Shown here: positions 35,144 through 44,290 of the stretch, one piece after another
Numbering within the stretch: position 1 is the first letter of the stretch
Layout: every line of letters starts with the position of its first letter
Assembly (NCBI GenBank): GCA_027941995.1
Contig: CP115967.1
Location: 1 to 64,000 of the forward strand
Direction: 5' to 3'
DNA from: Erythrobacteraceae bacterium WH01K
GTDB lineage: Bacteria > Pseudomonadota > Alphaproteobacteria > Sphingomonadales > Sphingomonadaceae
Length of the DNA stretch: 64,000 nucleotides
Made by a program: the position numbers and the translations under genes
Notes under the pieces: model-generated
Told to the model about the DNA's origin: nothing
Database searches by the model: none
What the model saw: only the letters and a program-made list of their open reading frames with translations

Positions 35144-36430
35144 ATGTGGCTCATACCCAAGGACACCAGCGGCCTGACGGGTCGCGTCGCGATCAGCGAC
35201 GGTCTCAAGGACGCGCTGATACGCTGGTATACAGGGAAGGGCGACGATGCGGACCACAGAGCGTCCGTATCTCTCGTCGTCACCTCGCGCGAGAACGGCA
35301 AGTGGCTCGCGTGCGACTGCCTGGCGCAGGACCGTTCGCCACCCATCATGAGCCCAGCATATCTCAGCTTCCAGGAAACCTATTATCTGCGCCGCCTGAC
35401 GGCTCGCCCGGGGCACAATCCCAAATGCCCGTTCTACATGCCGCAGGCACCGCAGCGTATCCGCGAAACCGGCAACGACGCTCTCTACGAGATTGAACAG
35501 CCCAAAGGCCTGTTCATCGCTCACCAGAAAGCGCCAGAAAAACTTGCCCAGAAGCCCGATGCAAGCGAGCCCGACGACAGGTCTCGCGGCGTCGCCATTC
35601 CGCGGCTCGGCAAACTGCTCTGGCTGCTGCTTGAGCGTGCGCGCTCAAACGTCCTGCGCGAGCTCCCGCCAGAGGGTCCACGCGACGGCTCCATAAGCGC
35701 CGAGATGCGGCGCCTGCGCGAGGTCGCCGGACAGTTCAACATCGCTCCCGGCGTCCGGCTCGTGAACCATTTCTACACGACGGCCATCGAATACGAAAAG
35801 CACGTCGTCCACGCCCGCCTGCGCGAAGCGGAGAAGGACTGGCCCGAGGAATTCGCGCCGCAAGCGTTTCTCCTTCTCGAAGCCAACCAAGTGACCAGCA
35901 GCGAGATCGTGACCGGCCTCGGCACCGTGGAGATCCGCAACCGCATCCAGCATACAGGCATCATCCGCGCCGAGGTCCAGCCACCCTTCCTCGTCCTCGC
36001 TGTCGTCGGCGAACACAGCAAGCGTGAAGGCTACCGCGCCTTGCGGGCCTATGCACAGCCTGTCTTCACCGGCAACCAGTTCGTCCCGACGGAGCGCGAC
36101 CACGACCGGGACGTTCTCCGGGGACTCCAGAAAGCGCAATACACCCTCCGACGTGACGGCATCCGCATGGCGGTGAAAAAGATCTTGTTCGACATCGAAA
36201 CCGAACACGGATCGGCGAGGCCCGATTTCCTCGTTGCAGTGAAGCATCAGGCATCGGGGCGACAGATCACCTTCGCCCTGCAGGTTCTCCAGTCCGCCGA
36301 CAGCGGATATCTGGAACTTCGCGGGATTGAGCACGACCGGCTCCTCGAAATCGGCCCGGTCGTCGCACTGCCGCTGAGCGACATAACAGCGGACGTCATC
36401 GCCGATCACGCGAGACAAATCATAAGCTGA
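35144..36430 (+). CDS. DUF1173-like hypothetical protein
   Basis: 428 aa. The N-terminus has a Cys-containing segment (WLACDCLAQ ... NPKCPFY, about 50-95) resembling the zinc-ribbon-like start of DUF1173 proteins on sphingomonad plasmids. A helical middle follows. The C-terminal 90 residues (FDIETEHGSARPDFLVAVK, then FALQVLQSADSGYLE) look like a nuclease-type fold with Asp and Glu spaced as in PD-(D/E)XK enzymes. That last reading is tentative. There is no clear Shine-Dalgarno. Confidence 0.55.
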   Translation: MWLIPKDTSGLTGRVAISDGLKDALIRWYTGKGDDADHRASVSLVVTSRENGKWLACDCLAQDRSPPIMSPAYLSFQETYYLRRLTARPGHNPKCPFYMPQAPQRIRETGNDALYEIEQPKGLFIAHQKAPEKLAQKPDASEPDDRSRGVAIPRLGKLLWLLLERARSNVLRELPPEGPRDGSISAEMRRLREVAGQFNIAPGVRLVNHFYTTAIEYEKHVVHARLREAEKDWPEEFAPQAFLLLEANQVTSSEIVTGLGTVEIRNRIQHTGIIRAEVQPPFLVLAVVGEHSKREGYRALRAYAQPVFTGNQFVPTERDHDRDVLRGLQKAQYTLRRDGIRMAVKKILFDIETEHGSARPDFLVAVKHQASGRQITFALQVLQSADSGYLELRGIEHDRLLEIGPVVALPLSDITADVIADHARQIIS

Positions 36431-36448
36431 GAGGGGGAGGGGGAGGGG
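36431..36448 (+). repeat. Polypurine G-tract, copy 5
   Basis: GAGGGGGAGGGGGAGGGG directly after a stop codon and 30 nt before the DUF7007 gene, which also has a separate strong AAGGAGG ribosome site. Confidence 0.85.
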
Positions 36449-36477
36449 ATTGAGCGAACCAAAAGGAGGTTTCGCTC

Positions 36478-37113
36478 ATGTCCCTGTTTGCATCCACGCC
36501 CCGGCCGGAAACCTCGCCTTGGGGACCGGTCCAGCAGGCCGATCAGCTGGCTCCCGGCATCTGGTCTGTAATGACCGCCAGCCACGGCGGGCTCCTCCTC
36601 TCTGACGCCCGGCAGACCGCCATGCCCGATGCCCTGCGGCTCGACGCTCCCGTATACGAAGAAGACGCGAACTGGGCCCTAGTCTACCTCGCCTTCGAGC
36701 GGGAGCTTGCAATGCAGAAAACCTGCACTGCAGATTTCCTGCAACTCGTCCGCGACACGGCCCGGTGCTGGCACCCCGATCGTTACGCCGCACATACCGG
36801 AGAGACCGTCCCACCGAACGAGTCCCACGTCCTGCGCACGCGCGCCGCCTACGAAGCCGCGATAGGCGAATACTGTACGACGAGTGCCTGGGGAGACTGG
36901 GCCGAATGGGTTCCGGAAGGAAAGGTCGGCGTGATCGCACGCCGGCTCGTGTCCGTAAATCATCTCGGGCGTCCGACCTACGGCGATGACGAAGTCTGCG
37001 CGCTGGTCGACAAGCAGGCCTATTCTCAACGCGGCGAAGTCACTGTGCTGGCTTCGGTTCCCCACGAGATCATCGATCCCCCGGCAGAGCTTCGGCCGAA
37101 GAGGCTGGCATGA
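36478..37113 (+). CDS. DUF7007-type protein
   Basis: 211 aa. The opening SPWGPVQQADQLAPGIW followed by MTASHGGLLLS and YEEDANWALVYLAF is characteristic of DUF7007 proteins on alphaproteobacterial plasmids and phages. Function unknown. AAGGAGG is placed well before the ATG. Its stop overlaps the start of the PP-loop gene (ATGA), making it the first gene of a tightly packed operon to 43.6 kb. Confidence 0.7.
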   Translation: MSLFASTPRPETSPWGPVQQADQLAPGIWSVMTASHGGLLLSDARQTAMPDALRLDAPVYEEDANWALVYLAFERELAMQKTCTADFLQLVRDTARCWHPDRYAAHTGETVPPNESHVLRTRAAYEAAIGEYCTTSAWGDWAEWVPEGKVGVIARRLVSVNHLGRPTYGDDEVCALVDKQAYSQRGEVTVLASVPHEIIDPPAELRPKRLA

Positions 37114-38201
37114 ACTCGCAGGGAATGGCCGTCGCGAACGACGACACAATCGCATCCGCCCTGCGCTCCGGCGCGCACGTCGTCTACAGCCTCTCGGGCG
37201 GAAAGGATTCGAGCGCGGCCGCCTTCGCCGTTGAAGCGCATCTCGACCGGATCGGACACCCGCGTGATCGCCGTCACGCCATTCATGCCGATCTCGGCCT
37301 GATCGAATGGCCATCCCCTCCAGGCTTCGTCGAGACGATCGCAGCCATGCTCGGAGTCGACCTCTCCATTGTCAGGCGCAAGGCCGGGGGTCTGATCCAA
37401 CGATGGGAGCAACGCTGGCAGAGTTCGCTTCGCCGCTACGAAAACCTGGAGACCTACCAGCTCGTCTCACCTTTCTCGTCAGCTAAGCTTCGCTTCTGCA
37501 CAGGCGAAGCCAAGGTTCAGCCGATCGGTGCCGAAATCAGGAAACGCTTCGCAGGCGAAACCATCATTTCGATCGTCGGAATCCGGCGCGAGGAAAGTCC
37601 CGCCAGGGCCAAAGCGCCGATCAGCAAGCCCGACCTTCGCTTCGCCCCCGTCGGCAACAGGGCCGGAACAACCATGCTGACCTGGCATCCGATCGTCGAA
37701 TGGTCCGCACGCGACGTCTTCGCCTATCACGCCATGCGTGCCATTCCGCTTCACGAGGCCTATGGCCGCGGCGCGGACCGGCTCAGCTGCAGCTATTGCG
37801 TGCTCGCCGGGCTGAACAACCTCGTGGTCTCCTCCACCTGCGAAGGAAACCACCCCGCCTATCGCGCGATCGTCGGGATCGAAGCCCGTTCCGGCTTCTC
37901 CTTCCAACCTGGACGCTGGCTCGCCGACGTCAGTCCGCACCTGCTCGGCCCACAGCTGTCCACAGACGTAGCGAATGCCAAGCGAATGGGCGATCGAAGG
38001 CGCGATTTAGAGGCTGGATTACCTCCCGACCTGCGGTTCACGAAGGGCTGGCCGCCCCGGGTTCCCGATCTCGAGGAAGCCCAAACGATTCATCGCGTCC
38101 GAAGCGAGATGACCTCGACCCACGGCCTCACAGACCACTGGCCGGGCCCGGCGATGATCCGCGAGCGCTTCGCCGAACTCCATGCCGCCAAAGCGGCCTG
38201 A
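37110..38201 (+). CDS. PP-loop ATPase, PAPS-reductase/DndC-like (1)
   Basis: 363-aa member of the adenine-nucleotide alpha-hydrolase (PP-loop) superfamily. The ATP-binding loop SLSGGKDSSAAA is at about residues 28-40. A cysteine set suggests an Fe-S cluster or thiol chemistry: RFCTGE, SCSYC and SSTCEGN. Such proteins activate substrates by adenylation; relatives include PAPS reductase and DndC of DNA phosphorothioation. No sulfur-assimilation genes are adjacent, so a nucleic-acid role is more likely. It overlaps the DUF7007 gene and is 21 bp before the HerA gene. Confidence 0.8.
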   Translation: MNSQGMAVANDDTIASALRSGAHVVYSLSGGKDSSAAAFAVEAHLDRIGHPRDRRHAIHADLGLIEWPSPPGFVETIAAMLGVDLSIVRRKAGGLIQRWEQRWQSSLRRYENLETYQLVSPFSSAKLRFCTGEAKVQPIGAEIRKRFAGETIISIVGIRREESPARAKAPISKPDLRFAPVGNRAGTTMLTWHPIVEWSARDVFAYHAMRAIPLHEAYGRGADRLSCSYCVLAGLNNLVVSSTCEGNHPAYRAIVGIEARSGFSFQPGRWLADVSPHLLGPQLSTDVANAKRMGDRRRDLEAGLPPDLRFTKGWPPRVPDLEEAQTIHRVRSEMTSTHGLTDHWPGPAMIRERFAELHAAKAA

Positions 38202-38222
38202 TTCGACATCATGGAGGCAATC

Positions 38223-39416
38223 ATGAAAACACCTTCCCACAACGCAAACCGCGTCCCGATAGGCCGACATTACGCGGGCACGCTCGAACTCGATCTAGAC
38301 CGCCTCCTTGCGGGTCGATTGCTGATCCAGGGAACCAGCGGCGCCGGAAAGAGCGCGACCCTGAGGCGGATTATCGAAGAAGCCTTCGAGTTCATGACTA
38401 CGGTCATTGTCGATCCGGAAGCCGAGTTCGGGAACCTCGCTGCGCATATCGGCGCGACCACGATCAAGGGAACCGAGATCACCGCAGAAGGTCTCGGCGC
38501 CGCAGCGCTGCGCGCGCGCGAACATCGCATCCCACTTCACATCGACCTGTCCGACCTCGATCCGGAACAGCGCATCATCAAGGCTGCGGCGTTCTTCGCG
38601 GGACTGATGAGCACCCCTAGCGACCTGTGGTCGAACACAATGCTGGTCTGCATCGACGAGGGACACCTCCTGGCACCCCACCTTGCCGGGCGCGCGCAAG
38701 ACGCCGAGACAAGGCGCCTCGGTGTCGCCACCTTAACTGACTTGTGTTCGCGCGGGCGGAAGAGAGGTCTCGCGACCATCGTCGCGACGCAGCGGCTCGC
38801 CAAGCTCAGCGCATCCGTGACCAGCGAACTCCTGAACTTCCTTGTCGGCCTGAACGTGTTCGACAGGGACGTGAAGCGCGCAGCGGATTTCCTCGGCTTT
38901 TCAACCAAAGACGCGGACAAGCTGCGCACGCTTGCACCGGGAGAATTCTATGCGATGGGACCGGCCCTGGAAGCCAGCGCCATGCTCGCGAAGATCGATC
39001 CGACCATCACAAAGCATACCGGTGCGACCCCTCAACTCATCGGCTCGGCCGATCACAGCGCCGAGGAGGCCGAAAGCCTTCTGGCACTCGACGCGATGCG
39101 CACACTGACGCAACCCGAGAAGAGCAGGCTGACGCTCAAGGGGACGAGGGCTCTCGATGCCTTCCTCCTCGATCCCGCCGCGACTCTCGCGATAACCACG
39201 GTCCAGGCGCTTGCAAAGATCTCTCCCAACGCGACGACCTGTACCGACCTCTCGGCCCATACAGGACGCGCGCGCGAAGACATCCACGATGCGCTCGACA
39301 CACTGTCGGCGATCGGCGCGATCGAGACCACCCACCGCGACGACACACGCATAGCGCGCCTCTCGGCCCGGCTGCGGCAAAAGAACGCCAATGTCGACCT
39401 CGTCGCTCTCGCATGA
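38223..39416 (+). CDS. HerA/DUF87-like DNA translocase ATPase
   Basis: 397-aa hexameric-type ATPase. ATG 38223 is preceded by GGAGG, which overlaps an earlier in-frame ATG. Walker A is GTSGAGKSA (about 37-45), Walker B MLVCIDEGH (about 140-148). A sensor-type segment (RGLATIVATQRL) follows. A C-terminal winged-helix-like region (CTDLSAHTGRAREDIHDALDTL) may bind DNA. HerA-type pumps act in recombination and in several defence systems together with nucleases or modification enzymes. It overlaps the Myb-repeat gene by 26 bp. Confidence 0.85.
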   Translation: MKTPSHNANRVPIGRHYAGTLELDLDRLLAGRLLIQGTSGAGKSATLRRIIEEAFEFMTTVIVDPEAEFGNLAAHIGATTIKGTEITAEGLGAAALRAREHRIPLHIDLSDLDPEQRIIKAAAFFAGLMSTPSDLWSNTMLVCIDEGHLLAPHLAGRAQDAETRRLGVATLTDLCSRGRKRGLATIVATQRLAKLSASVTSELLNFLVGLNVFDRDVKRAADFLGFSTKDADKLRTLAPGEFYAMGPALEASAMLAKIDPTITKHTGATPQLIGSADHSAEEAESLLALDAMRTLTQPEKSRLTLKGTRALDAFLLDPAATLAITTVQALAKISPNATTCTDLSAHTGRAREDIHDALDTLSAIGAIETTHRDDTRIARLSARLRQKNANVDLVALA

Positions 39417-40848
39417 CGACTTCGATGTCGTCGAACTGGCCCCCTTCGTGCCTGGCACTTCCGGGCACGCGGCGCAGCCGCTGCGCGAAATGCCTTTCCG
39501 GCACGATGCCTGGACACCGCAGGAAACGGACGCGCTGAAAGACCTGTTCGGCGCCGACGAACCCCTCCCGGCCATCTCCGAACATCTCGTCCGACCGCTG
39601 CATTCGGTCAGGTCTAAGATCCACGAACTCGGTTTGCGGCGCAATTCCACCAAGGAATGGACCGAGCTTGACGATGCCGAACTCGCACGGCGCTACGGCA
39701 ACGAAGCGACCGCCACGATAGCCCGCGACCTCGGGCGAAGCTGCAGCGCGGTCTATGTCCGGGCACAGATCCTCGAGCTGACAGAACCGCAACCGCCCGA
39801 ATGGACGGAATGGGAGGATGCCCAGCTGCGCGCCGGATACACACGCGCGACCGACGTCTCCCGGATCGCAGCGATCATCGGCCGGCCCGTCAGCGGAACG
39901 GCTTCGCGCGCATCCAAACTCGGGCTGAAACACCCCAACAACCCCGTGGGATGGACCGAACCGGAAATCTGTCGCGCCCTCGAACTCCTCGACACCGGCA
40001 TTGCCTATGGCGACGCCATCGAGACCATGGTGGGCGAGGGCTTCCCCCGCAGGACCAAGGCCGGCTTCGGCCCGAAGATCCGCGCCGCCGGCTATACGAG
40101 GGGCTGGGGCCGGGCATGGTTGCCAGAGGAAGATGCGCTCCTCCGGAAGGCCTACGCGACAGGAGCAAGCCTCACACCGCTACGAACACGGCTCGGACGA
40201 ACGCGGCATTCGATCAAGTGGCGCGCGGAGCATCTAGGTCTCACAGGAAGCCACAGCGCGAAGAACGGGTTTCGGGGCGGCCCGGACTGGACTGACGCCG
40301 ATATAGCCAGCCTGAAGGCGCATTACGGGACCATGTCGAACGCGGCGCTGGCCAGATTGCTGGGACGTTCCAAACTGGCGATCTCAACCCGCGCAAACGT
40401 GCTGGGTCTCGTCCACGGCTACATCCGGCCCTGGTCCGATGACGAACTGCGCGCGCTCCAGCTCGCCTACGAGAACGAAATCGCCATCGCCGATCTCGCG
40501 GGGGCCTTGGGCCGAAAGCCCATGTCCGTCTCGAAATTCGCGACGAAGCACGGCCTGCATTTCGGCCGCCGCCCCAGAACTACTCCGGCGCCATCGATCG
40601 AGACCATTCTGGCGCTCGATGAAGGGGGAGGGGGAGGGGATGCCGGGAATCAATCAGACAAGGAGGAACCTGGTGAAGTACGAACCCATTCGCGCAAGCG
40701 TGAGCCCCGAGACGATCGGGAAGGTCACACGACTGTTCAACGGCTCGCTGAGCGACATCCTGAACGAGCTGCTGCAGAACGCCCGCAGGGCCAGCGCGAG
40801 CGCCGTCAACGTCGACGCGACGCCTCAAGAAAACGGCTTGCGAATTAG
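39391..40848 (+). CDS. Multi-repeat Myb/SANT-like DNA-binding protein
   Basis: 485-aa frame with about six repeats of 50-60 residues, each with a Trp-acidic start and a helix-turn-helix-like end. Repeat starts include DAWTPQETDALKDLF, KEWTELDDAELARRY, PEWTEWEDAQLRAGY, RAWLPEEDALLRKAY, PDWTDADIASLKAHY and RPWSDDELRALQLAY. Repeat ends include GRTRHSIKWRAEHLGL. Such arrays usually bind DNA. The last 70 residues read through the polypurine tract (GGGGG) and 176 bp into the next gene, and are Arg-rich low-complexity. The ancestral stop may have been lost. Confidence 0.75.
   Translation: MSTSSLSHDDFDVVELAPFVPGTSGHAAQPLREMPFRHDAWTPQETDALKDLFGADEPLPAISEHLVRPLHSVRSKIHELGLRRNSTKEWTELDDAELARRYGNEATATIARDLGRSCSAVYVRAQILELTEPQPPEWTEWEDAQLRAGYTRATDVSRIAAIIGRPVSGTASRASKLGLKHPNNPVGWTEPEICRALELLDTGIAYGDAIETMVGEGFPRRTKAGFGPKIRAAGYTRGWGRAWLPEEDALLRKAYATGASLTPLRTRLGRTRHSIKWRAEHLGLTGSHSAKNGFRGGPDWTDADIASLKAHYGTMSNAALARLLGRSKLAISTRANVLGLVHGYIRPWSDDELRALQLAYENEIAIADLAGALGRKPMSVSKFATKHGLHFGRRPRTTPAPSIETILALDEGGGGGDAGNQSDKEEPGEVRTHSRKREPRDDREGHTTVQRLAERHPERAAAERPQGQRERRQRRRDASRKRLAN
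40621..40640 (+). repeat. Polypurine G-tract, copy 6
   Basis: GAAGGGGGAGGGGGAGGGGA, 33 nt upstream of the GHKL gene. It is translated in frame as a Gly run by the overlapping Myb-repeat gene. Confidence 0.85.
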
Positions 40849-42343
40849 CATCGACGACGACGGTTGCGGGATTGACGATCCGTCCCGCGTTCTAGCGCTC
40901 GGCGCATCGCGTTGGGACGCCCAAATCGCCAGCGGCGAGGATCCCGCAGGCATGGGCGTCTTCAGCCTTGCCGGCAAAGCAACGGTGATCGAGTCCAGAT
41001 CGGATTCGACAGGTTCTGCCTGGCGGATCGCGATCCCTGCCGACGCATGGACCGGAGACGTCGAGATCGCCGTGGATGGCTCCGAACGGCGGAAGGGCAC
41101 TTCGATCTCGTTCCTCCTGCCGGGCACTTGCGAAGGATCGGTCGAGAACGCCGTCAGGGAAGCCTCGCAGTATTTTCCGATCCCCGTCCGGTTCGCCGGC
41201 AGGGACATGCCTCGAAAGGACTTCCTGAGCGGCGCCATCCATGTCGAGGACTGGAACGGCAGCCGGATCGGCATCTTTCATGGCCGGCCTTATTACCGGA
41301 CCCCGACCGTGAACTTCCACGGCGTCACCGTCTTCACTCGCCTTTTCGAGGTGGCGCAGGTCGGCAGACAGGAGATCCATGCCCGCATCGATATCGGGCA
41401 TACGCCCGAACTTCAGCTCGTCCTGCCGGCGCGGAAGGAATTCGTCGAAAACGCCGGTTTGACGGCCCTCAAGGCCGCCTGTGAGGTCGCCTGCTATCGC
41501 GCGATCGCCGCGCAGAAATCGCACAGCCTCAGCTTCGAGAGCTACACCAGGGCGGCCTCACTAGGAATCCCGCTTGCTGAGGCCGAAGCCGCTCTCACCG
41601 CATGGGAGCCCGACATCGCCGACAATGACACCGGGACCGAGGCCGGCGAGCGCCGGACCATCACCGGCGATGAATTTCTCATGGAAGCGCACGAAGCGCA
41701 TTTTGGCCAGATAATTGCACGCGCGCTTCGCGGCACGCCCATCCGTTCCAAGCTCGTCGACCGCAACTCCCGCTTCGAAGGCTACAGCTGGTACGACGCG
41801 CTACGCGAAATGCGCGATCCGACCTTCATCGTTCGCACCGATGCCGCGATCCACACCGTGGACTCCATCGCCGCCGATCCGCCCCTCGCTGCCGTTACCA
41901 TCGCGCAGGAGATTCATCTCGAATACGCGATCGATGACCAGGGATGCGATGGCGCCGCCCGGGAGCGCATCGAGGCCGATATCGTTCTCACCTTCCCCGA
42001 CGGATGCTGCTCCGACGGGATCGAGGACGTGACGATCGCCTATGTAGCCTCGGAAGCCCTCCAGCCCGAAGGGCTGGTCGATCTCCTCGACAATGCCTGC
42101 TTTTCCGCCTGGAACGATTCAGACGCCGATAGCTGGGACACGCAGCACGACCGGTTTCTCCGCGACGCTCGCGAACTCGCCTATCGCATCCTCATAGGCG
42201 AGGATGCCGCCATCGCCTCCCAATTCCGCGACGCGATCGCACGTATCATGTGGACCCTGCCCAAAGGCAAGAAAGTGACGATCGCCTTCACGCACGACAG
42301 CCCGATCGACGTGACGGTCTGCGATCAAGAGCAAGCGACATGA
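40673..42343 (+). CDS. GHKL (Hsp90/MutL-type) ATPase domain protein
   Basis: 556 aa. AAGGAGG six nt before GTG 40673 decides the start. The N-terminal ATPase has the N-box ELLQNARRA (about 30-38), G1 DDDGCGI (about 63-69) and GMGVFSL (about 93-99), the Bergerat-fold motifs. The remaining 400 residues are not recognised and carry an acidic, Cys-containing late section (FPDGCCSDGIEDV). GHKL ATPases of this type accompany nucleases or modification enzymes in several bacterial defence systems. Its stop overlaps the next start (ATGA). Confidence 0.82.
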   Translation: MKYEPIRASVSPETIGKVTRLFNGSLSDILNELLQNARRASASAVNVDATPQENGLRISIDDDGCGIDDPSRVLALGASRWDAQIASGEDPAGMGVFSLAGKATVIESRSDSTGSAWRIAIPADAWTGDVEIAVDGSERRKGTSISFLLPGTCEGSVENAVREASQYFPIPVRFAGRDMPRKDFLSGAIHVEDWNGSRIGIFHGRPYYRTPTVNFHGVTVFTRLFEVAQVGRQEIHARIDIGHTPELQLVLPARKEFVENAGLTALKAACEVACYRAIAAQKSHSLSFESYTRAASLGIPLAEAEAALTAWEPDIADNDTGTEAGERRTITGDEFLMEAHEAHFGQIIARALRGTPIRSKLVDRNSRFEGYSWYDALREMRDPTFIVRTDAAIHTVDSIAADPPLAAVTIAQEIHLEYAIDDQGCDGAARERIEADIVLTFPDGCCSDGIEDVTIAYVASEALQPEGLVDLLDNACFSAWNDSDADSWDTQHDRFLRDARELAYRILIGEDAAIASQFRDAIARIMWTLPKGKKVTIAFTHDSPIDVTVCDQEQAT

Positions 42344-43242
42344 GCTCGCCACGCGTGTTGTGCTACGGGGTTGGCATCGACAGTACGGCCTTGCTGGTCG
42401 AGCTGGAAAGTCGCGGCGAGGCACCCGATCTCGTTTTGACCGCCGACACCGGAGCCGAGAAGACAGAGACCTACGCATTTCAGGAAATCATGCGCCGATG
42501 GATGGCGGAGCGCTCCATCGCCTACGAGGTCGTGCGCTACGAGGCCAAGCGTTTCAAGAACTGGCCGCCCTACCGCGACCTCACGGAATCGCTTCTGACC
42601 AATGGATGCCTGCCCTCGATCGCCTTCGGGCGGCATAGCTGCTCGCTCAAATACAAGGCGGCGCCGCAGGAGGCCTTCATCAAGGCCTGGCAACCCGCGA
42701 TCGAGGCATGGGCGCAGGGCAAAAAGGTCATCCGCTACATCGGCTATGACGCCTCGCCGCGAGACGGGCAGCGATACGCGCACGCAAAGACGATCGACGA
42801 TCCGCTGTTCGACAACCGATATCCGCTTCGGGAATGGGGTTGGGATCGCACCGCCTGCGCTAACCGGATCATCGAGGCCGGTCTCCCTGTGCCACCGAAA
42901 TCGTCGTGCGTGTTCTGCACGGCCATGAAACCCGACGAGGTTCGCAGCCTATCGACCGAATGGCTGCGAACGATCGTACTCATCGAAGCGCGGGCGGCCC
43001 CCCGCCTGAAGACCGTCGAAGGCCTTTGGCGAAAATCGACCCGGACAAGACCGGGACGGATGACCGATTTCATCCGCGACGAAGGCCTTCTCGACTCCGC
43101 CGAGATCGACAGGATCATCGAGACCGCGCCTCCGGACCTCGTCGCCTTTCAGGAACGGGCCGCGCAGCAGCCCCTGGAAACACGCGAACCGATGTCGAGC
43201 TGGCTCGACCGCTTTCACGGCAAGGAGACCCATCATGCCTGA
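42340..43242 (+). CDS. PP-loop ATPase, PAPS-reductase-like (2)
   Basis: 300 aa. The PP-loop is CYGVGIDSTALL (about 8-19), followed by TADTGAEKTETY typical of the family. Cysteine motifs are RHSCSLKYK and SSCVFCTAM (CVFC), comparable to protein (1) at 37110. The two are divergent paralogues in one operon rather than a recent duplication. ATG 42340 overlaps the GHKL stop, showing translational coupling. A nucleic-acid modification or sensing role is inferred from context. Confidence 0.82.
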   Translation: MSSPRVLCYGVGIDSTALLVELESRGEAPDLVLTADTGAEKTETYAFQEIMRRWMAERSIAYEVVRYEAKRFKNWPPYRDLTESLLTNGCLPSIAFGRHSCSLKYKAAPQEAFIKAWQPAIEAWAQGKKVIRYIGYDASPRDGQRYAHAKTIDDPLFDNRYPLREWGWDRTACANRIIEAGLPVPPKSSCVFCTAMKPDEVRSLSTEWLRTIVLIEARAAPRLKTVEGLWRKSTRTRPGRMTDFIRDEGLLDSAEIDRIIETAPPDLVAFQERAAQQPLETREPMSSWLDRFHGKETHHA

Positions 43243-43600
43243 CACACTCGAACCGACTGCTTCGAACACGGAACGCGTAGCCGAGCTCAACGATCGCGCG
43301 AGGCTCGGCCTCGATCGAACCGCCCGCACCATCTTCACGCTCAATCTGCTCGACAGCCTCAGCGACGGGAGCCGCCGCAACGACATCCTGGCGCAAGCGC
43401 GTGTCATGAAAGCGATGCGTAGCTGCACCTTTTCGGACGATTCCCCCGAGAGAGACATGGCCTGGTTCGAGGTCGACGGAATCCGCGTGATGATGAAAAT
43501 CGACTACTACGACGCCGCATTCGAGTACGGTTCCGAAGATCCAGCGAATGCAGCCGAGACGCGGCGTGCGATCACGCTCATGAAACCGGAGGATTATTGA
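43235..43600 (+). CDS. DUF3768 protein
   Basis: 121 aa. VAELNDRARLG at the start and MAWFEVDGIRVMMKIDYYD near the end are hallmarks of DUF3768 proteins of alphaproteobacterial plasmids. Function unknown. It overlaps the end of the PP-loop gene by 8 bp and is probably its cotranscribed neighbour. Confidence 0.85.
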   Translation: MPDTLEPTASNTERVAELNDRARLGLDRTARTIFTLNLLDSLSDGSRRNDILAQARVMKAMRSCTFSDDSPERDMAWFEVDGIRVMMKIDYYDAAFEYGSEDPANAAETRRAITLMKPEDY

Positions 43601-43603
43601 GCC

Positions 43604-43795
43604 ATGACCATCAGAACAGCAGACGCAGCGACCAAAACGTCCGTCGATACCGCGCTGCGACATTTGCGCGCGGCCCGAGGGGAATTGCGCAAGGCGAACT
43701 GCCCGCGCGCGCTGGAGAAGGTACGCCGCGCAATCGACAGCACGGAAGGGGCAAAGCGCCACTGCGACCATCGCTGCGCGAGATCGCCGGCATGA
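43604..43795 (+). CDS. Small hypothetical protein
   Basis: 63-aa basic protein, helical (TALRHLRAARGELRKANCPRA). It begins 3 bp after the DUF3768 stop and its own stop overlaps the next start (ATGA). That packing supports expression. No family recognised. Confidence 0.6.
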   Translation: MTIRTADAATKTSVDTALRHLRAARGELRKANCPRALEKVRRAIDSTEGAKRHCDHRCARSPA

Positions 43796-44139
43796 GCCGC
43801 CACCAGCTGCAGCTGCGCGACGGCGTTGCCGCGACATCCGCATGGATCGGGTGGGACCGCCCCCTTCGCACGTTCTTCGCCCAAGTCTTCGCCGCCGATC
43901 CGGACGATGAAGAGGAAGAGGTCCCGATTCTCTGGGAAGGCACCGCCGAGGCCGAACTCCCGCGGCCCGTCGACGCCATAAGATTGCTCGAGCCCTACTG
44001 CGACATTACCGCAGAGATCGCCGCCAGTCTCGAAATCGACCGGATGAAGACGCTCGCGACGATCGACGGGCCCAACCAGACAGAAGCAAAGGCTTTCCTC
44101 GCGCGGCTCGAAGCTCGCGACAAGCGCGACCAGGCCTGA
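43792..44139 (+). CDS. Hypothetical protein
   Basis: 115-aa acidic protein with a DDEEEE stretch in the middle. It starts at an ATG overlapping the previous stop. Not recognised. A GC-rich hairpin about 20-48 bp after its stop may end the operon that started at 36478. Confidence 0.6.
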   Translation: MSRHQLQLRDGVAATSAWIGWDRPLRTFFAQVFAADPDDEEEEVPILWEGTAEAELPRPVDAIRLLEPYCDITAEIAASLEIDRMKTLATIDGPNQTEAKAFLARLEARDKRDQA

Positions 44140-44225
44140 AAATTCACACAAGCTGACGACGCACGGCCCCTGCCGGGGCTTCGTGCGGATTGCGCGCGTT
44201 CGCGCGTTGCCGGGCTGCGCCCGGG

Positions 44226-44247
44226 TGAGGGGAGGGATGAAGGGAAG
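44226..44247 (+). repeat. Polypurine G-tract, copy 7
   Basis: GAGGGGAGGGATGAAGGGAA, a weaker copy 44 nt upstream of the DUF736 gene. Confidence 0.6.
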
Positions 44248-44290
44248 TGGTCCGGACAAGGGGTTCGGACAGAGCATCAGGAGACTTCCC

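Noticed and set aside
37110-38201. Ordinary sulfate-assimilation PAPS reductase (CysH)
   Set aside because: No sulfur-assimilation genes are near, the length and Cys pattern differ from CysH, and a second divergent copy is in the same operon.
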